A stretch of DNA of 31,654 nt from a virus. Below the pieces are notes generated by a model. The model ran no database searches. It saw only the letters and a list, made by a program, of their open reading frames with translations, and was not told the origin of the DNA. Shown piece by piece: positions 6,935-15,109 of this stretch. How positions within the stretch are numbered: the stretch's first letter is position 1; every line of letters begins with the position of its first letter. The stretch lies in IMG/VR virus record IMGVR_UViG_3300021092_000123, positions 1 to 31,654 of that record. One strand, 5' to 3'. A program made the position numbers and the translations under genes.

Positions 6935-7674
6935 TACTTAAGAAATCCTTTTAATTTAGTTGCTAATTCATCAAATGCCACAAAGTTAGCATCTTCAGTT
7001 TTATCAATAAGTGTTTGAATACGTGCCTCAATTTTCTTCTTATCTTCCTCGGGTATGTCTTTCCAGATTTTAGATTTTTCAAATAATGATTCTACATCTT
7101 CTAGGTTAAAGCTTTTATTAGCACCTTGAGGATCATTATCTACTAAAGCAAAATGATCAGCATCAAATAGTTGTGAATATAAATCAACATTTTTAATTAC
7201 ATCTTCCCAGTTTCTAATTACAATACCTGGATCTAGTGATCTGTCTCTACTCATATTGCGAGATAAAGTAGTATATGGTGAAGCATATAATAAAACCATC
7301 ATTACATCATAACCTTGTTTTTCTAGTTTTTCCTTTGTTTCCTTTACCTTTTTAAAGCTACCACCTGTAATATCTAAAATAACTGGTTTTGTACCAATTG
7401 CTTTTTCTAATTCAGATCTGTATTGTTTTACAGCTACCGCTTGTGCTTTTGCTGCTGCTGATAATTGTTCAGGTGAAAAATCTTTCATATTCATTGAACC
7501 ACCACCAATTTTGGCTAATTCTGGTTCGTAGAATTTATCAGGATTTAACACATATTTTTGATATTCAGTAGGAATAACAGATTTAACAAATGTCGACTTA
7601 CCCACGTTAGATGGTCCAGCAATCAACACTGCTTTTAAATCTTTCTGTGCTTCCTTAATAACTTTTAATTTCAT
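6934..7674 (-). CDS. P-loop kinase, zeta-toxin/polynucleotide-kinase-like (246 aa)
   Basis: A Walker A motif, GPSNVGKST, lies at residues 20-28, followed by NPDKFYE (about 44-50), a Walker B-like VILDITGG (D101) and an Arg-rich segment SRNMSRDR (138-145) that could be the lid. This is the order of small-molecule and nucleic-acid kinases of the zeta-toxin/PNK group. The phosphate acceptor cannot be read from the sequence. The first residues MKLKVIKEAQ sit just before the first strand and resemble a capsid-targeting peptide with I-K-E at 6-8. This is the first gene after the terminator at 7692-7721, so it probably starts a transcript that continues into the two HAD genes. Kinase plus phosphatase suggests nucleotide or nucleic-acid end processing. 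Confidence 0.8.
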   Translation of the reverse strand: MKLKVIKEAQKDLKAVLIAGPSNVGKSTFVKSVIPTEYQKYVLNPDKFYEPELAKIGGGSMNMKDFSPEQLSAAAKAQAVAVKQYRSELEKAIGTKPVILDITGGSFKKVKETKEKLEKQGYDVMMVLLYASPYTTLSRNMSRDRSLDPGIVIRNWEDVIKNVDLYSQLFDADHFALVDNDPQGANKSFNLEDVESLFEKSKIWKDIPEEDKKKIEARIQTLIDKTEDANFVAFDELATKLKGFLK

Positions 7675-7691
7675 GACGCTTAAAGATAAAT

Positions 7692-7721
7692 AAAAATTAG
7701 CGATTCCCCAAGGAGAACCGC
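7692..7721 (-). terminator. Intrinsic terminator after the PD-(D/E)XK nuclease gene
   Basis: On the coding strand GCGGTTCTCC and GGGGAATCGC can pair over ten positions, including two G-U pairs, closed by a CUUG tetraloop. The stem is followed by TAATTTTTATTT. The two wobble pairs exist only in the minus-strand transcript, which supports that orientation. It lies 25 bases after the stop of the gene at 7746-8525 and ends shortly before the kinase start at 7674. It separates the replication genes from the block to the left. Confidence 0.7.
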
Positions 7722-7722
7722 C

Positions 7723-7730
7723 AATAAATA
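7723..7730 (-). promoter_or_regulatory. AT motif (AATAAATA on + strand) before the terminator
   Basis: The coding strand reads GGTAAATATTTATTGG, a near match to the intergenic octamer, directly upstream of the terminator stem. A second near match (GATAAATA on the + strand) is at 7685-7692, ten bases before the kinase start. If these are promoters, only the second could express the kinase without reading through the terminator. Confidence 0.2.
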
Positions 7731-7745
7731 TTTACCATTTCACCA

Positions 7746-8525
7746 TTAAATCATCTTGATACTAGTAGGCAACGTTTCAGTTGCTGGTTTAGGATCAGGA
7801 TTTTCAAGTTTATATATGTCGTATATATTTAAAAACATTTTAAAGTTATTTTCAATGTCTCCACAATTCTTTAACTGCCACCCATTTCCCTGTATTTTAT
7901 CCTTAGAAGCGCCTCTAGTGGATGCTTTTAACCATAAAATACCGGTCTCATCAATCTTTTCGTTGTGTGTTTCTGTCCATGCTTTAGCATAAGCAGCTAA
8001 CTGAAGATTATGCGATGTATGTAATGAATTAGATGTTTTAATATCTAATAACCATAATTTATCTTGAAAACGACAAACAATATCTGTTGTTCCAGCAAAA
8101 CAATATTCGTCTGAGAATAAATGATATTCTGTTGCTACTAATTCTGGTTTGTATTCATTCCAAAATTCGGCAAAATGCAGAATCATTTTCCATGCTTCAA
8201 GACTATATTTTGCCGTTCCGTCTTCATTAATCCAATTTAATTCGTTACCTAATAAAAACCATTCTACTGCGTTATGTACTATAGTACCTTCAGTAGCTGC
8301 TTTGTTAGCAATAATTTCGCTGTTATGGCCTACATCTTTAAGCCAATTATGGAAAAATTGATTTTTAGGAAAATAATTTAGAATGGAGGTTACTGAAGGA
8401 TAGTATTTGCCATTACGTCTATAAAAACGTTGATCTAATACATTTAACTGTTTGTTATCCTCTGTGTATTCAACAATCCTTTTAATTTTAGGATCATGAA
8501 TAATATTAGAGTTTTTTTCTATCAT
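7746..8525 (-). CDS. PD-(D/E)XK exonuclease, RecB/Cas4-like (259 aa)
   Basis: The RecB-type nuclease motifs are present in order: H84 in GTIVHNAVEWF, E133 in ATEYHLF, GTTDIV with D148, LLDIKTS with D161 and K163, and QLAAYA with Q175. Together these form the metal-binding PD-(D/E)XK core. No Cys cluster of the Cas4 Fe-S type is visible, so a plain RecB-like exonuclease is more likely. T4-like phages use nucleases in recombination and host DNA degradation, and this gene follows the primase with a 4-base ATGA overlap (8522-8525), so a role in replication or recombination is plausible. It is the last gene before the terminator at 7692-7721. Confidence 0.8.
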   Translation of the reverse strand: MIEKNSNIIHDPKIKRIVEYTEDNKQLNVLDQRFYRRNGKYYPSVTSILNYFPKNQFFHNWLKDVGHNSEIIANKAATEGTIVHNAVEWFLLGNELNWINEDGTAKYSLEAWKMILHFAEFWNEYKPELVATEYHLFSDEYCFAGTTDIVCRFQDKLWLLDIKTSNSLHTSHNLQLAAYAKAWTETHNEKIDETGILWLKASTRGASKDKIQGNGWQLKNCGDIENNFKMFLNIYDIYKLENPDPKPATETLPTSIKMI

Positions 8526-9451
8526 GCTTGGTTTAATTTGAGAGAAAAGAATGATGAAAAAGTAAGCGGTACTGATGTTTGTACTAAATTAGTAAATTGT
8601 TCGAATCCCATTTCACTAGGGTCTTTATCGTCCATTTCTACTATGTAAACTTCTTTTCCAGAATTCATTATTTTCTCAGATAATTTGAGAGTATCTTTTA
8701 TGGCGTCTTTATCTAAGGCGATATAGACTTTTTTGACGTCATTGGTAACGATTTTTTGCATTAATTTTTTAGAAACAATCTTACCAAATAACGGAATAGC
8801 ATTTCTTTTAACAGCAATAGCGTCAAATGCTCCCTCACATAAAATAACGGGAACATTCCAATTAATTAAATTTTCAAAACCAATAATGTTTTTACTAGCA
8901 GTAGGGGCATCAAACTTTCTTCTAGGATCTTTCTCAAAACTACGTCCTACAAAATATTCTAGTGTACCGTTTTCGTTATACGAAGGAATGATAACCATAT
9001 TTTCATAACGTCCTGATTCACAATATCCAATATTGTATTTTATAATATCTTCTTTTTTAATTCCTCTTTTTTTCAAATATGAAGCAGCTTGTTTAGCAAG
9101 AGGAGTTGGTTTTGCTTCATATAGTAGAATAAATTCTTTAGGTAATTCTACTTTAACTTTTTCATCTTCATCTTTTCGTTTTTCAGAAAAACCTAATGTT
9201 GATCTAAGTTCAAATATTTTTTCTTTATCAATCTTTAATTTCTTAAATAAACCAACTAATGTTTTGCCTTTAGCATCACATACCCAACAATGCCATGGGT
9301 TTTCTCCCTTAGCCGTTGGAATCATGTTTATTTCCAATTTCTTTTTATGGTGGTTGCAAAAAGGACATTTATAGGAATAATTGCCTCTTGCTGTAGGAGA
9401 ACCTTTTCCTAATATATTGTCTATTAGTCCAACAAGTATTGAATTAACCAT
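8522..9451 (-). CDS. 61: DnaG-type DNA primase, T4 gp61-like (309 aa)
   Basis: The N-terminal zinc-binding domain has CPFC (C29, C32) and CWVC (C55, C58). The Toprim domain has CEGAFDA (205-211, with E206), YIALDKDA (D247, D249) and a later DPSEMG (277-282). This is a compact primase that makes RNA primers for lagging-strand synthesis. T4 gp61 is slightly longer, at about 340 residues. There is no helicase domain, so it should work with a separate helicase, as gp61 does with gp41, but none is in this window. The 23-base gap before the start has no Shine-Dalgarno sequence. It is followed directly by the nuclease gene with an ATGA overlap. Confidence 0.85.
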   Translation of the reverse strand: MVNSILVGLIDNILGKGSPTARGNYSYKCPFCNHHKKKLEINMIPTAKGENPWHCWVCDAKGKTLVGLFKKLKIDKEKIFELRSTLGFSEKRKDEDEKVKVELPKEFILLYEAKPTPLAKQAASYLKKRGIKKEDIIKYNIGYCESGRYENMVIIPSYNENGTLEYFVGRSFEKDPRRKFDAPTASKNIIGFENLINWNVPVILCEGAFDAIAVKRNAIPLFGKIVSKKLMQKIVTNDVKKVYIALDKDAIKDTLKLSEKIMNSGKEVYIVEMDDKDPSEMGFEQFTNLVQTSVPLTFSSFFSLKLNQA

Positions 9452-9474
9452 AATCTCAATATACGAAAGTATCT

Positions 9475-9912
9475 TTAGTTAACAAAATCTTTTTTAAAGA
9501 ATTTGCCTAACACATTATCATTGTAAGATAAACTAGGAGATACTAAGCATTCAAATTTACATTGATAATGCATTTCGTAGTATGTAAGTAGTTTTTTTGT
9601 TTTACAAGGCATAAGTATCATACATTCAAAATAACTACCCCCTAATTCTTTTACATCAGTGAGTAATTCTTTAGATGATCCCCAATATGTTTTCCAGTCG
9701 CTTTCTACTTTAATTATTTCAAAAGCAGATTTGCGACCAGGTCCTGTTTGTTCAGCAAGTTGTTTTTTGGTTAATTTTTTCTTCTTGTTAAACCAGAAGT
9801 ATTTTTTACCAATATAAAATCTACCATCGGTTAAATTGGTAATTTTATAAACAAAACCTAAATAATCTTCGGGATTTAATTTATCCCAATATAACCATTT
9901 ACCTGTATCCAT
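9475..9912 (-). CDS. GIY-YIG-like endonuclease (145 aa)
   Basis: GFVYKITNLTDGRFYIGKK (19-37) gives the two GIY-YIG strands as VYK and YIG. WKTYWGSS follows at 73-80, E113 in TYYEMHY is the probable metal-binding Glu, and SYNDNVLG (129-136) is the expected Asn-containing end of the domain. A basic insert (FNKKKKLTKKQLAEQTGPGR) lies after the first motif. The whole protein is one catalytic domain with no DNA-binding extension, unlike most homing endonucleases such as I-TevI. Phage functions for such nucleases include homing and host or competitor DNA cleavage. The gene is coupled through a one-base TAATG overlap to the small structural gene upstream, an unusual pairing. Confidence 0.7.
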   Translation of the reverse strand: MDTGKWLYWDKLNPEDYLGFVYKITNLTDGRFYIGKKYFWFNKKKKLTKKQLAEQTGPGRKSAFEIIKVESDWKTYWGSSKELLTDVKELGGSYFECMILMPCKTKKLLTYYEMHYQCKFECLVSPSLSYNDNVLGKFFKKDFVN

Positions 9913-10220
9913 TATGTATCGTATTTTATAACAAATGTTGTGTCAACCATATTTGAAATAGGAATAGGTTGAGATAATTTTCCAACTAATAATAATTCAT
10001 TTAATTCATTGTAAATACCAACAGTAGTTACATAAGGTCTAAAATTAGAACCTGTAGCAAACGGAAGTAAATCACCATTGCTGCCTGTATTAATAGAAGG
10101 ATTTTGAGATTGGTTAAATTCATTTTCAGTAATAGTACAACGTATCTCATTTTCATATAGAATATATGTGTTTTTAAAACTCATTTCAAATGAACCTGTA
10201 TGTATTGAAGATATTGGCAT
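9912..10220 (-). CDS. Small tail/baseplate protein, paralogue of the C-terminus of the gene at 13292-14398 (102 aa)
   Basis: Residues 35-87 read FNQSQNPS, then a variable segment, TTVGIYN (65-71) and ELLLVGKLSQPIP (75-87). The 368-residue protein at 13292-14398 ends with FNYSTNPS, TTVGLYN and ELLAVAKLSKALP in the same order and spacing, so the two share a module of about 65 residues. The module is here nearly the whole protein. I recall this TTVGLYN-type ending from structural proteins of several T4-like phages. Lying at the end of the fibre/baseplate gene run, it is probably a virion component. Its exact position in the tail is unknown. Confidence 0.7.
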   Translation of the reverse strand: MPISSIHTGSFEMSFKNTYILYENEIRCTITENEFNQSQNPSINTGSNGDLLPFATGSNFRPYVTTVGIYNELNELLLVGKLSQPIPISNMVDTTFVIKYDT

Positions 10221-10225
10221 TTAAT

Positions 10226-10233
10226 TATAAATA
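10226..10233 (-). promoter_or_regulatory. TATTTATA motif, 5 nt before the gene at 9912-10220
   Basis: The plus strand carries an exact TATAAATA, and the coding strand reads AAAATATTTATAATTAAATG up to the start codon. It is the only notable sequence in the 26-base gap. It is so close to the ATG that a promoter acting from it would make a nearly leaderless mRNA, so an AU-rich translation signal is an equal alternative. Confidence 0.3.
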
Positions 10234-10246
10234 TTTTTAAAACCCA

Positions 10247-13200
10247 CTATTCCGGTAGATACCCGGAACTGTAATTTATAGTTACTATGTAATTAAAAGT
10301 ACCTGTTATATATAAAGGATTAGATATAAAATTAGCATATGTAACTCCTGAAAAAGTTGTAGGTCCTAATAAATAATTTGTTGAAGATTCATATCCAACA
10401 GCACCACTAGTAACTGCTATAGTTGCAAAAATATCTCCTTGAGGGTCTAACGCTTGATCAAGTAAAGCATTTACTGTATATGAACCTAATCCTGGAGGTA
10501 CTGGAATGGTATGTAAAGAAGAAGTAGTAGTTACACCGTTCCATGCTAAATTAAAATTTGAACTAGTAACAGCCGCACCATATTGATATTGAAGCTGAGT
10601 GAAAGATGTTACTTTAATTGGATTATTATTAATAGTAGTACTTATAGTTTTAGATACTGCTATAGGACAAGGATCAAAATTATTTACCCATCCCCCTACT
10701 GCTGTTCCTAATCCAATATCTCCAACATTACCAATTCCATCAGAATAGCTACCTACAGAGGCTGTGATTGTTTGAGCACAATTATCCCAAATTAAAGCAT
10801 TTATATCTCCATTTGCCGCTAATAATGAACTAAGATTTGTTATTGTTGAGGATGCAGTAGCGCTACTTGCAAAAGAAGATGATAAATAAAATATTGTGGG
10901 GGACCCAACAGCACAATTACAAACATTTGATGTAATACTACCATCAAAGCATACTGGGATTTGTTGTACTACTTGTGGGGCTAAAGATAGATAATATGAA
11001 GGACTATAATTTGAAGATGTACAATTATTATTATCTGTTCCTAACAATACCCAGTTAGTAGATGCAGTTAAACAAGATTGAGTTAATAATAGTTGTTGAG
11101 TAGATGTTGTGGAAGCAGTTATTGTGTATTGTAAACTTAATCCAGCACTTGAACTTAAATATAATGAAGCTGTATAACCACCACCTGTATCTAAAGTACC
11201 TCCTTGAAATGCAAATCTAATACGATAAGGACCAACAAGTGAAGATAAAGCAGGAGTTCTATCTATAGTAAATGAAGATGATTTAAATTCGGTGGGTTGA
11301 TTAACAGCATAAGGACCAAAAGTATAATAACATCCTGTAGCTGAATCTGTAACAGTTAAGGTATAACTACCTATATTTAGATTAATAATATTTACACTAT
11401 TTGAAGTAAACCCACTAGGACCAGTAAATACAGGACTTAAACTACCAGAGCCTCCAGTTAAAGAACCTCCAGTAATGCTTCCGCCACCACCACTTCCATA
11501 ACATGAAGAAGAGGCAATAGTAAACCCTGCAAATCCAACCGCTGTAACAGATCCTACTGTTATAATACTTGAAGTAGTACTATTACATCCTGTACTATCA
11601 CTTACATATAATTCATAGTTTCCAGCAGATAATCCTACAGGATCTTCTACAAAACTTACAAAAGAGACACCACTATTGTTTGTCCATCTGTAGTTGTATA
11701 AACCAGATCCTCCAGTTACACTAATAGCAATACCTCCATTTGGTTGTCCTGTACCTCCTGGGCAATCAGCTTCAACTGATTGAAGGGAAATATTAATTGG
11801 GGGAGGAGTTGTAATAGTAATATTAGAAGAAGTAGTACAATTATTATTATCTTTCCAAGTCACAGTATAACTACCACTATTTAATCCTGTAAACACATAA
11901 GAACCTCCAACTAGTGGAAAATATCCACTATTATAGGAACCTGATTGATAACTTGCTGATAAAGCATTTGTTGGGTTTCCACCTGTAGCACTAGCAGATA
12001 TAATACCTGTACTTCCATTTATACAAGTATCTAAATAACTTGGGTTTGGAACTATAGGAAACAATTGCGTGTCTAAAGAATAAGAAATAATAGTTCCTTC
12101 TACATCTTTAAGATAAACATTGACGTTATCTGCTGTTGGAACAGATAAACTTACAATAGGTTGATATAAAGAAGGACATCCACTAAATCCAGTATAAGTT
12201 ATATTATCTAAGGAATAGCTATATGGAGGAATACCTAAATCAAGTGAAAAAGTTACTGATTGACTTGCTACATCACCCCAACATCCCGAAGTATGAGCAA
12301 TAAATGATGAAGTAAATTCACTTGATAATATAGTTAAACTACAAGTAGCTAAATTACTTGTTGTTCCTTTATCATTATTTACTGTGTATAATATTTTGTA
12401 TACACCAGGAGTAACTTGTAAATTATTAGCACCACAATCAGTAATATGAATATCTCCACTTACAATTGAAAATGAAGGAAAACTATATCCTGTTAAAGGA
12501 TAAGTTATCACGGTTGCATCATCAATATTGCTACAATCATCAAAATCATTTGCTAAAATATCTAATACTTTACTTTGAGAAACATTTAATATTACATAAT
12601 TATCATTTAAAGCAACAGGATCAGAAGGATAAAAACATAAGTAATCTGGATTTGTTATAATAGCAAATCCTGGGGAATAAACTATGTTTCCAATGTATGT
12701 TTTTGTATCATTTACCCCAGCATACCAAGATCCACTATAAGGTCCTTCATTATAAATTGACCCGGAGTTTATATAATCCCATAAATTGCCTTGACCATCA
12801 TCTTGAATATAATAAGTGGAACTTGAAATTATAAAGGTACCTGGTTGAACACCATTACCATAAATGTCTTGGGGAATAGAAATTACTCTAATTTTAGGTT
12901 GAGTAGCAGATGAAGTATTAGTATTAAAAATTTTTACTACTGTAGCATCAAAAGCGCCAGATGCTAAGGTCGTTTGGTTATAATTTTCATATGAAGAAGA
13001 TACAAAAAATGAACCTGATTGTGATCCTGAAATGTAGTTTTGGTAATATAATTTTTGAATTGAATCAAAAATTAATCTTCTATACTGGCCATTGTTTTTT
13101 ACATCATTAATAGGATCAAAAGCATTATAAACTGTTCCGCTTATAATATATTGAGGATCGTATTCACCAGTATAAACTATTATTCCAGAGCTAGATAAAC

Positions 13201-13288
13201 TATTGCTCGGAAAGGTATATTGCTTATTGGCAATATACGGCGATATCGAAATATCGGATCCTTTTAATGTTTTGTATGCAAAACTCAT
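10247..13288 (-). CDS. Long tail fibre/adhesin with SprB-like repeats (1013 aa)
   Basis: Residues 1-205 form a phage-type N-terminal region (with YRRLIFDSIQKLYYQNY near 69-85) that probably attaches to the baseplate. About 223-320 resembles a cadherin-like/tandem-95 domain (ALNDNY then VLDILANDFD). About 410-495, 500-580 and 590-665 are three repeats with the hallmarks of SprB repeats: a Gly-rich GGSG-Y segment, then L-x-x-G-x-Y-x-x-x-V-x-D-x-x-x-C, for example SAGNYELYVSDSTGCNS at 554-570. SprB is the gliding adhesin of Bacteroidota. The C-terminal third is Ser/Thr-rich and beta-like, with a Cys pair NVCNC near 788-792. It probably binds the host surface. The stop codon is followed by a gap with a TATTTATA motif. 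Confidence 0.75.
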   Translation of the reverse strand: MSFAYKTLKGSDISISPYIANKQYTFPSNSLSSSGIIVYTGEYDPQYIISGTVYNAFDPINDVKNNGQYRRLIFDSIQKLYYQNYISGSQSGSFFVSSSYENYNQTTLASGAFDATVVKIFNTNTSSATQPKIRVISIPQDIYGNGVQPGTFIISSSTYYIQDDGQGNLWDYINSGSIYNEGPYSGSWYAGVNDTKTYIGNIVYSPGFAIITNPDYLCFYPSDPVALNDNYVILNVSQSKVLDILANDFDDCSNIDDATVITYPLTGYSFPSFSIVSGDIHITDCGANNLQVTPGVYKILYTVNNDKGTTSNLATCSLTILSSEFTSSFIAHTSGCWGDVASQSVTFSLDLGIPPYSYSLDNITYTGFSGCPSLYQPIVSLSVPTADNVNVYLKDVEGTIISYSLDTQLFPIVPNPSYLDTCINGSTGIISASATGGNPTNALSASYQSGSYNSGYFPLVGGSYVFTGLNSGSYTVTWKDNNNCTTSSNITITTPPPINISLQSVEADCPGGTGQPNGGIAISVTGGSGLYNYRWTNNSGVSFVSFVEDPVGLSAGNYELYVSDSTGCNSTTSSIITVGSVTAVGFAGFTIASSSCYGSGGGGSITGGSLTGGSGSLSPVFTGPSGFTSNSVNIINLNIGSYTLTVTDSATGCYYTFGPYAVNQPTEFKSSSFTIDRTPALSSLVGPYRIRFAFQGGTLDTGGGYTASLYLSSSAGLSLQYTITASTTSTQQLLLTQSCLTASTNWVLLGTDNNNCTSSNYSPSYYLSLAPQVVQQIPVCFDGSITSNVCNCAVGSPTIFYLSSSFASSATASSTITNLSSLLAANGDINALIWDNCAQTITASVGSYSDGIGNVGDIGLGTAVGGWVNNFDPCPIAVSKTISTTINNNPIKVTSFTQLQYQYGAAVTSSNFNLAWNGVTTTSSLHTIPVPPGLGSYTVNALLDQALDPQGDIFATIAVTSGAVGYESSTNYLLGPTTFSGVTYANFISNPLYITGTFNYIVTINYSSGYLPE

Positions 13289-13291
13289 TCA

Positions 13292-14398
13292 TTAGAAATC
13301 TAACTTAACACGAATATATATTTCTTTTGTAAAATCCTTTGGTAAGGCTTTTGACAATTTAGCTACTGCTAATAATTCATTATTATCATTATACAAACCT
13401 ACTGTTGTTGGGTAAGTTTGAGGATTATTTACTAATGATGGATATATAAATTCACCACTACCACTAATAATAGAGGGGTTTGTTGAATAATTAAAATCTG
13501 AATTTATAGCTCTTACAAACACATAATCTGAACTAATTTGTTCTTCACTATTAATTTGAAATGAACCAGAAGATAATGATCCTGAAATTGATTGGAATAA
13601 TCTAGCAATTGAGCCAGAAGGTCCTGTTAAATCACCATTATAAGTTGTAGCAACAGAAGCTGAATATGGTTGAATATTTACACCTCCTGAAGCAAAAGGT
13701 AAAGCTAATGCTCTTGGGTTTAATAAAATTAAACCAACATCAGGTAAGTATTTACCATAAGATCCTGAAGGAGTATAACCAGCAGAAACTCCTGGAAATG
13801 ATGCTGTTGTAATAGCAGTACCATTTGTGCCACTTACTATATCATAAACTCTACCTGCATCGCAATAAGTAACTGTTGATACGTTATTACTATTATTTGT
13901 TAATACAATAGATCCAGTATGAGGAGTAGGTAAATTACCACCCCCACCTAAACAAGATAATCTTAAATTAAATGTACCTAAGAATAAATGATCTTTGTAA
14001 CGAGCTCTTTCAATGTTAATTACATATAAATCTACTGAACTTGTATTATTTAATCCAAAGTTAAAATTTGTATTTTCATCACCATTAACTAATGTTCTAT
14101 ATTGTCCATAAGTTACTCTTGTAGGAGTATTATTAGGAACTAATAAATTGTAAGGAGCTGAACCTGAACTATCTACTCTACCATAAGCGATAGAAAACTG
14201 AATTTCTGCACTTGCCGTTAACGCAGGATTTGATTGGTATACATTTAAGTAATTAGCAGAACCAGTAGTAGTTCCACCTACTCCTGTTGATGAAGTAAAA
14301 AATGTAGTTAATGTAGGAGTAGCATTTGACCATAGTGTGGTTGTAACTGAATCTGCACTTACTACAAAATCTTCAGGATTTAATTGTATATAGCTCAT
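13292..14398 (-). CDS. Conserved structural protein, baseplate/fibre-associated (368 aa)
   Basis: This is a Ser/Thr/Gly-rich, beta-like protein beginning MSYIQLNPEDFVVSADSVTT. It has a conserved-looking region, YGQYRTLVNGDENTNFNFGL, followed by INIERARYKDHLFLGTFNL. It ends with the FNYSTNPS, TTVGLYN and ELLAVAKLSKALP module (about 302-352) that is repeated in the gene at 9912-10220. I recall relatives next to baseplate genes in T4-like cyanophages and in Bacteroidota phages, without a known function. It lies 6 bases after the preceding structural gene and 3 bases before the adhesin gene, so all three are in one transcription unit. No enzyme motif is visible. Confidence 0.75.
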   Translation of the reverse strand: MSYIQLNPEDFVVSADSVTTTLWSNATPTLTTFFTSSTGVGGTTTGSANYLNVYQSNPALTASAEIQFSIAYGRVDSSGSAPYNLLVPNNTPTRVTYGQYRTLVNGDENTNFNFGLNNTSSVDLYVINIERARYKDHLFLGTFNLRLSCLGGGGNLPTPHTGSIVLTNNSNNVSTVTYCDAGRVYDIVSGTNGTAITTASFPGVSAGYTPSGSYGKYLPDVGLILLNPRALALPFASGGVNIQPYSASVATTYNGDLTGPSGSIARLFQSISGSLSSGSFQINSEEQISSDYVFVRAINSDFNYSTNPSIISGSGEFIYPSLVNNPQTYPTTVGLYNDNNELLAVAKLSKALPKDFTKEIYIRVKLDF

Positions 14399-14404
14399 AT
14401 TTTA

Positions 14405-15067
14405 TTATTGTGTTACTTTTGTAATTGTTACGGGGACTGTTAAACGAGCACCTGAATCTCTACCTGTAATGATTAATTGGGTAAAAAGAGAAGTTGCTGT
14501 TGAACCAAATAAAGTATTAACAGTTGTACCTGTCATATTAATTGTAGTACCTATTACTGTTTTACTTACTATGGTTCCTATTGTAGTAGAAGTATTTAAA
14601 GCAGCCACTTCAGGTGTATTAATACCTACACCATTAAACTGAGATAATGTTCTAACATCACCTATAGTAGCTGTATAACCAGAAGATTCAAAGGTAGTAG
14701 CAGCACCTAAATAATTAAGTGTTTGGGGTGTAATTGATAATGTAGCACCTTGTCTTAGGCTAATTGAAGCATAACCAATATCAATTACAGGTAATTTAGC
14801 TGTTCCACGAGGAGCAGTAAATAATTTATATTTCATAATTTGCGTTTCATCGGGAAAAGCCTCAATAATTGGCATTGCCTCAATAGCTTCACCATAAAAA
14901 GCGGAACCCGAAGGATGGTTAGGGTTGTATAAAGTATAATCAATCTCGTCATCAGATAAAGCAAATTGAGTAATTCTAAATGAACCATCATTTGCAGCTA
15001 ATAACTGTCTACCTTTTGTTGTTAATATTGCATCTACTGTTACTGTAGTTGAATTTAAATATCCCAT
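14405..15067 (-). CDS. Conserved structural protein with DDEIDYTLYN motif (220 aa)
   Basis: The N-terminal 70 residues are highly characteristic: TVTVDAILTTKGRQLLA, then FRITQFALSDDEIDYTLYN, HPSGSAFYGEAIEAMPIIEA and FPDETQIMKYKL. I recall this block from structural proteins of many T4-like marine phages, always next to baseplate and fibre genes. The C-terminal half is Thr/Ile-rich and beta-like. Function is unknown; it may be a baseplate or fibre-connecting component. The gene starts after a 42-base gap that carries a TATTTATA-type motif, so it may begin a transcript covering it and the genes down to 9912. Confidence 0.75.
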   Translation of the reverse strand: MGYLNSTTVTVDAILTTKGRQLLAANDGSFRITQFALSDDEIDYTLYNPNHPSGSAFYGEAIEAMPIIEAFPDETQIMKYKLFTAPRGTAKLPVIDIGYASISLRQGATLSITPQTLNYLGAATTFESSGYTATIGDVRTLSQFNGVGINTPEVAALNTSTTIGTIVSKTVIGTTINMTGTTVNTLFGSTATSLFTQLIITGRDSGARLTVPVTITKVTQ

Positions 15068-15085
15068 GTTTTAATGTTTACTATA

Positions 15086-15093
15086 TATAAATA
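15086..15093 (-). promoter_or_regulatory. TATTTATA motif, 18 nt upstream of the gene at 14405-15067
   Basis: The coding strand reads TTATATTTATATATAG and the plus strand TATAAATA. The sequence and the distance to the ATG (18 bases) match the site before the gene at 21132-22277 (17 bases). This is one of the three best promoter candidates in the window. Its orientation is opposite to the T4 late promoter. Confidence 0.4.
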
Positions 15094-15109
15094 TAATGTT
15101 TTTGTATTT

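Noticed and set aside
8733-9374. Plus-strand open frames opposite the primase gene (91 and 113 aa)
   Set aside because: They lie antisense to a gene with clear zinc-finger and Toprim motifs, have no recognisable domain and no neighbours on their strand.
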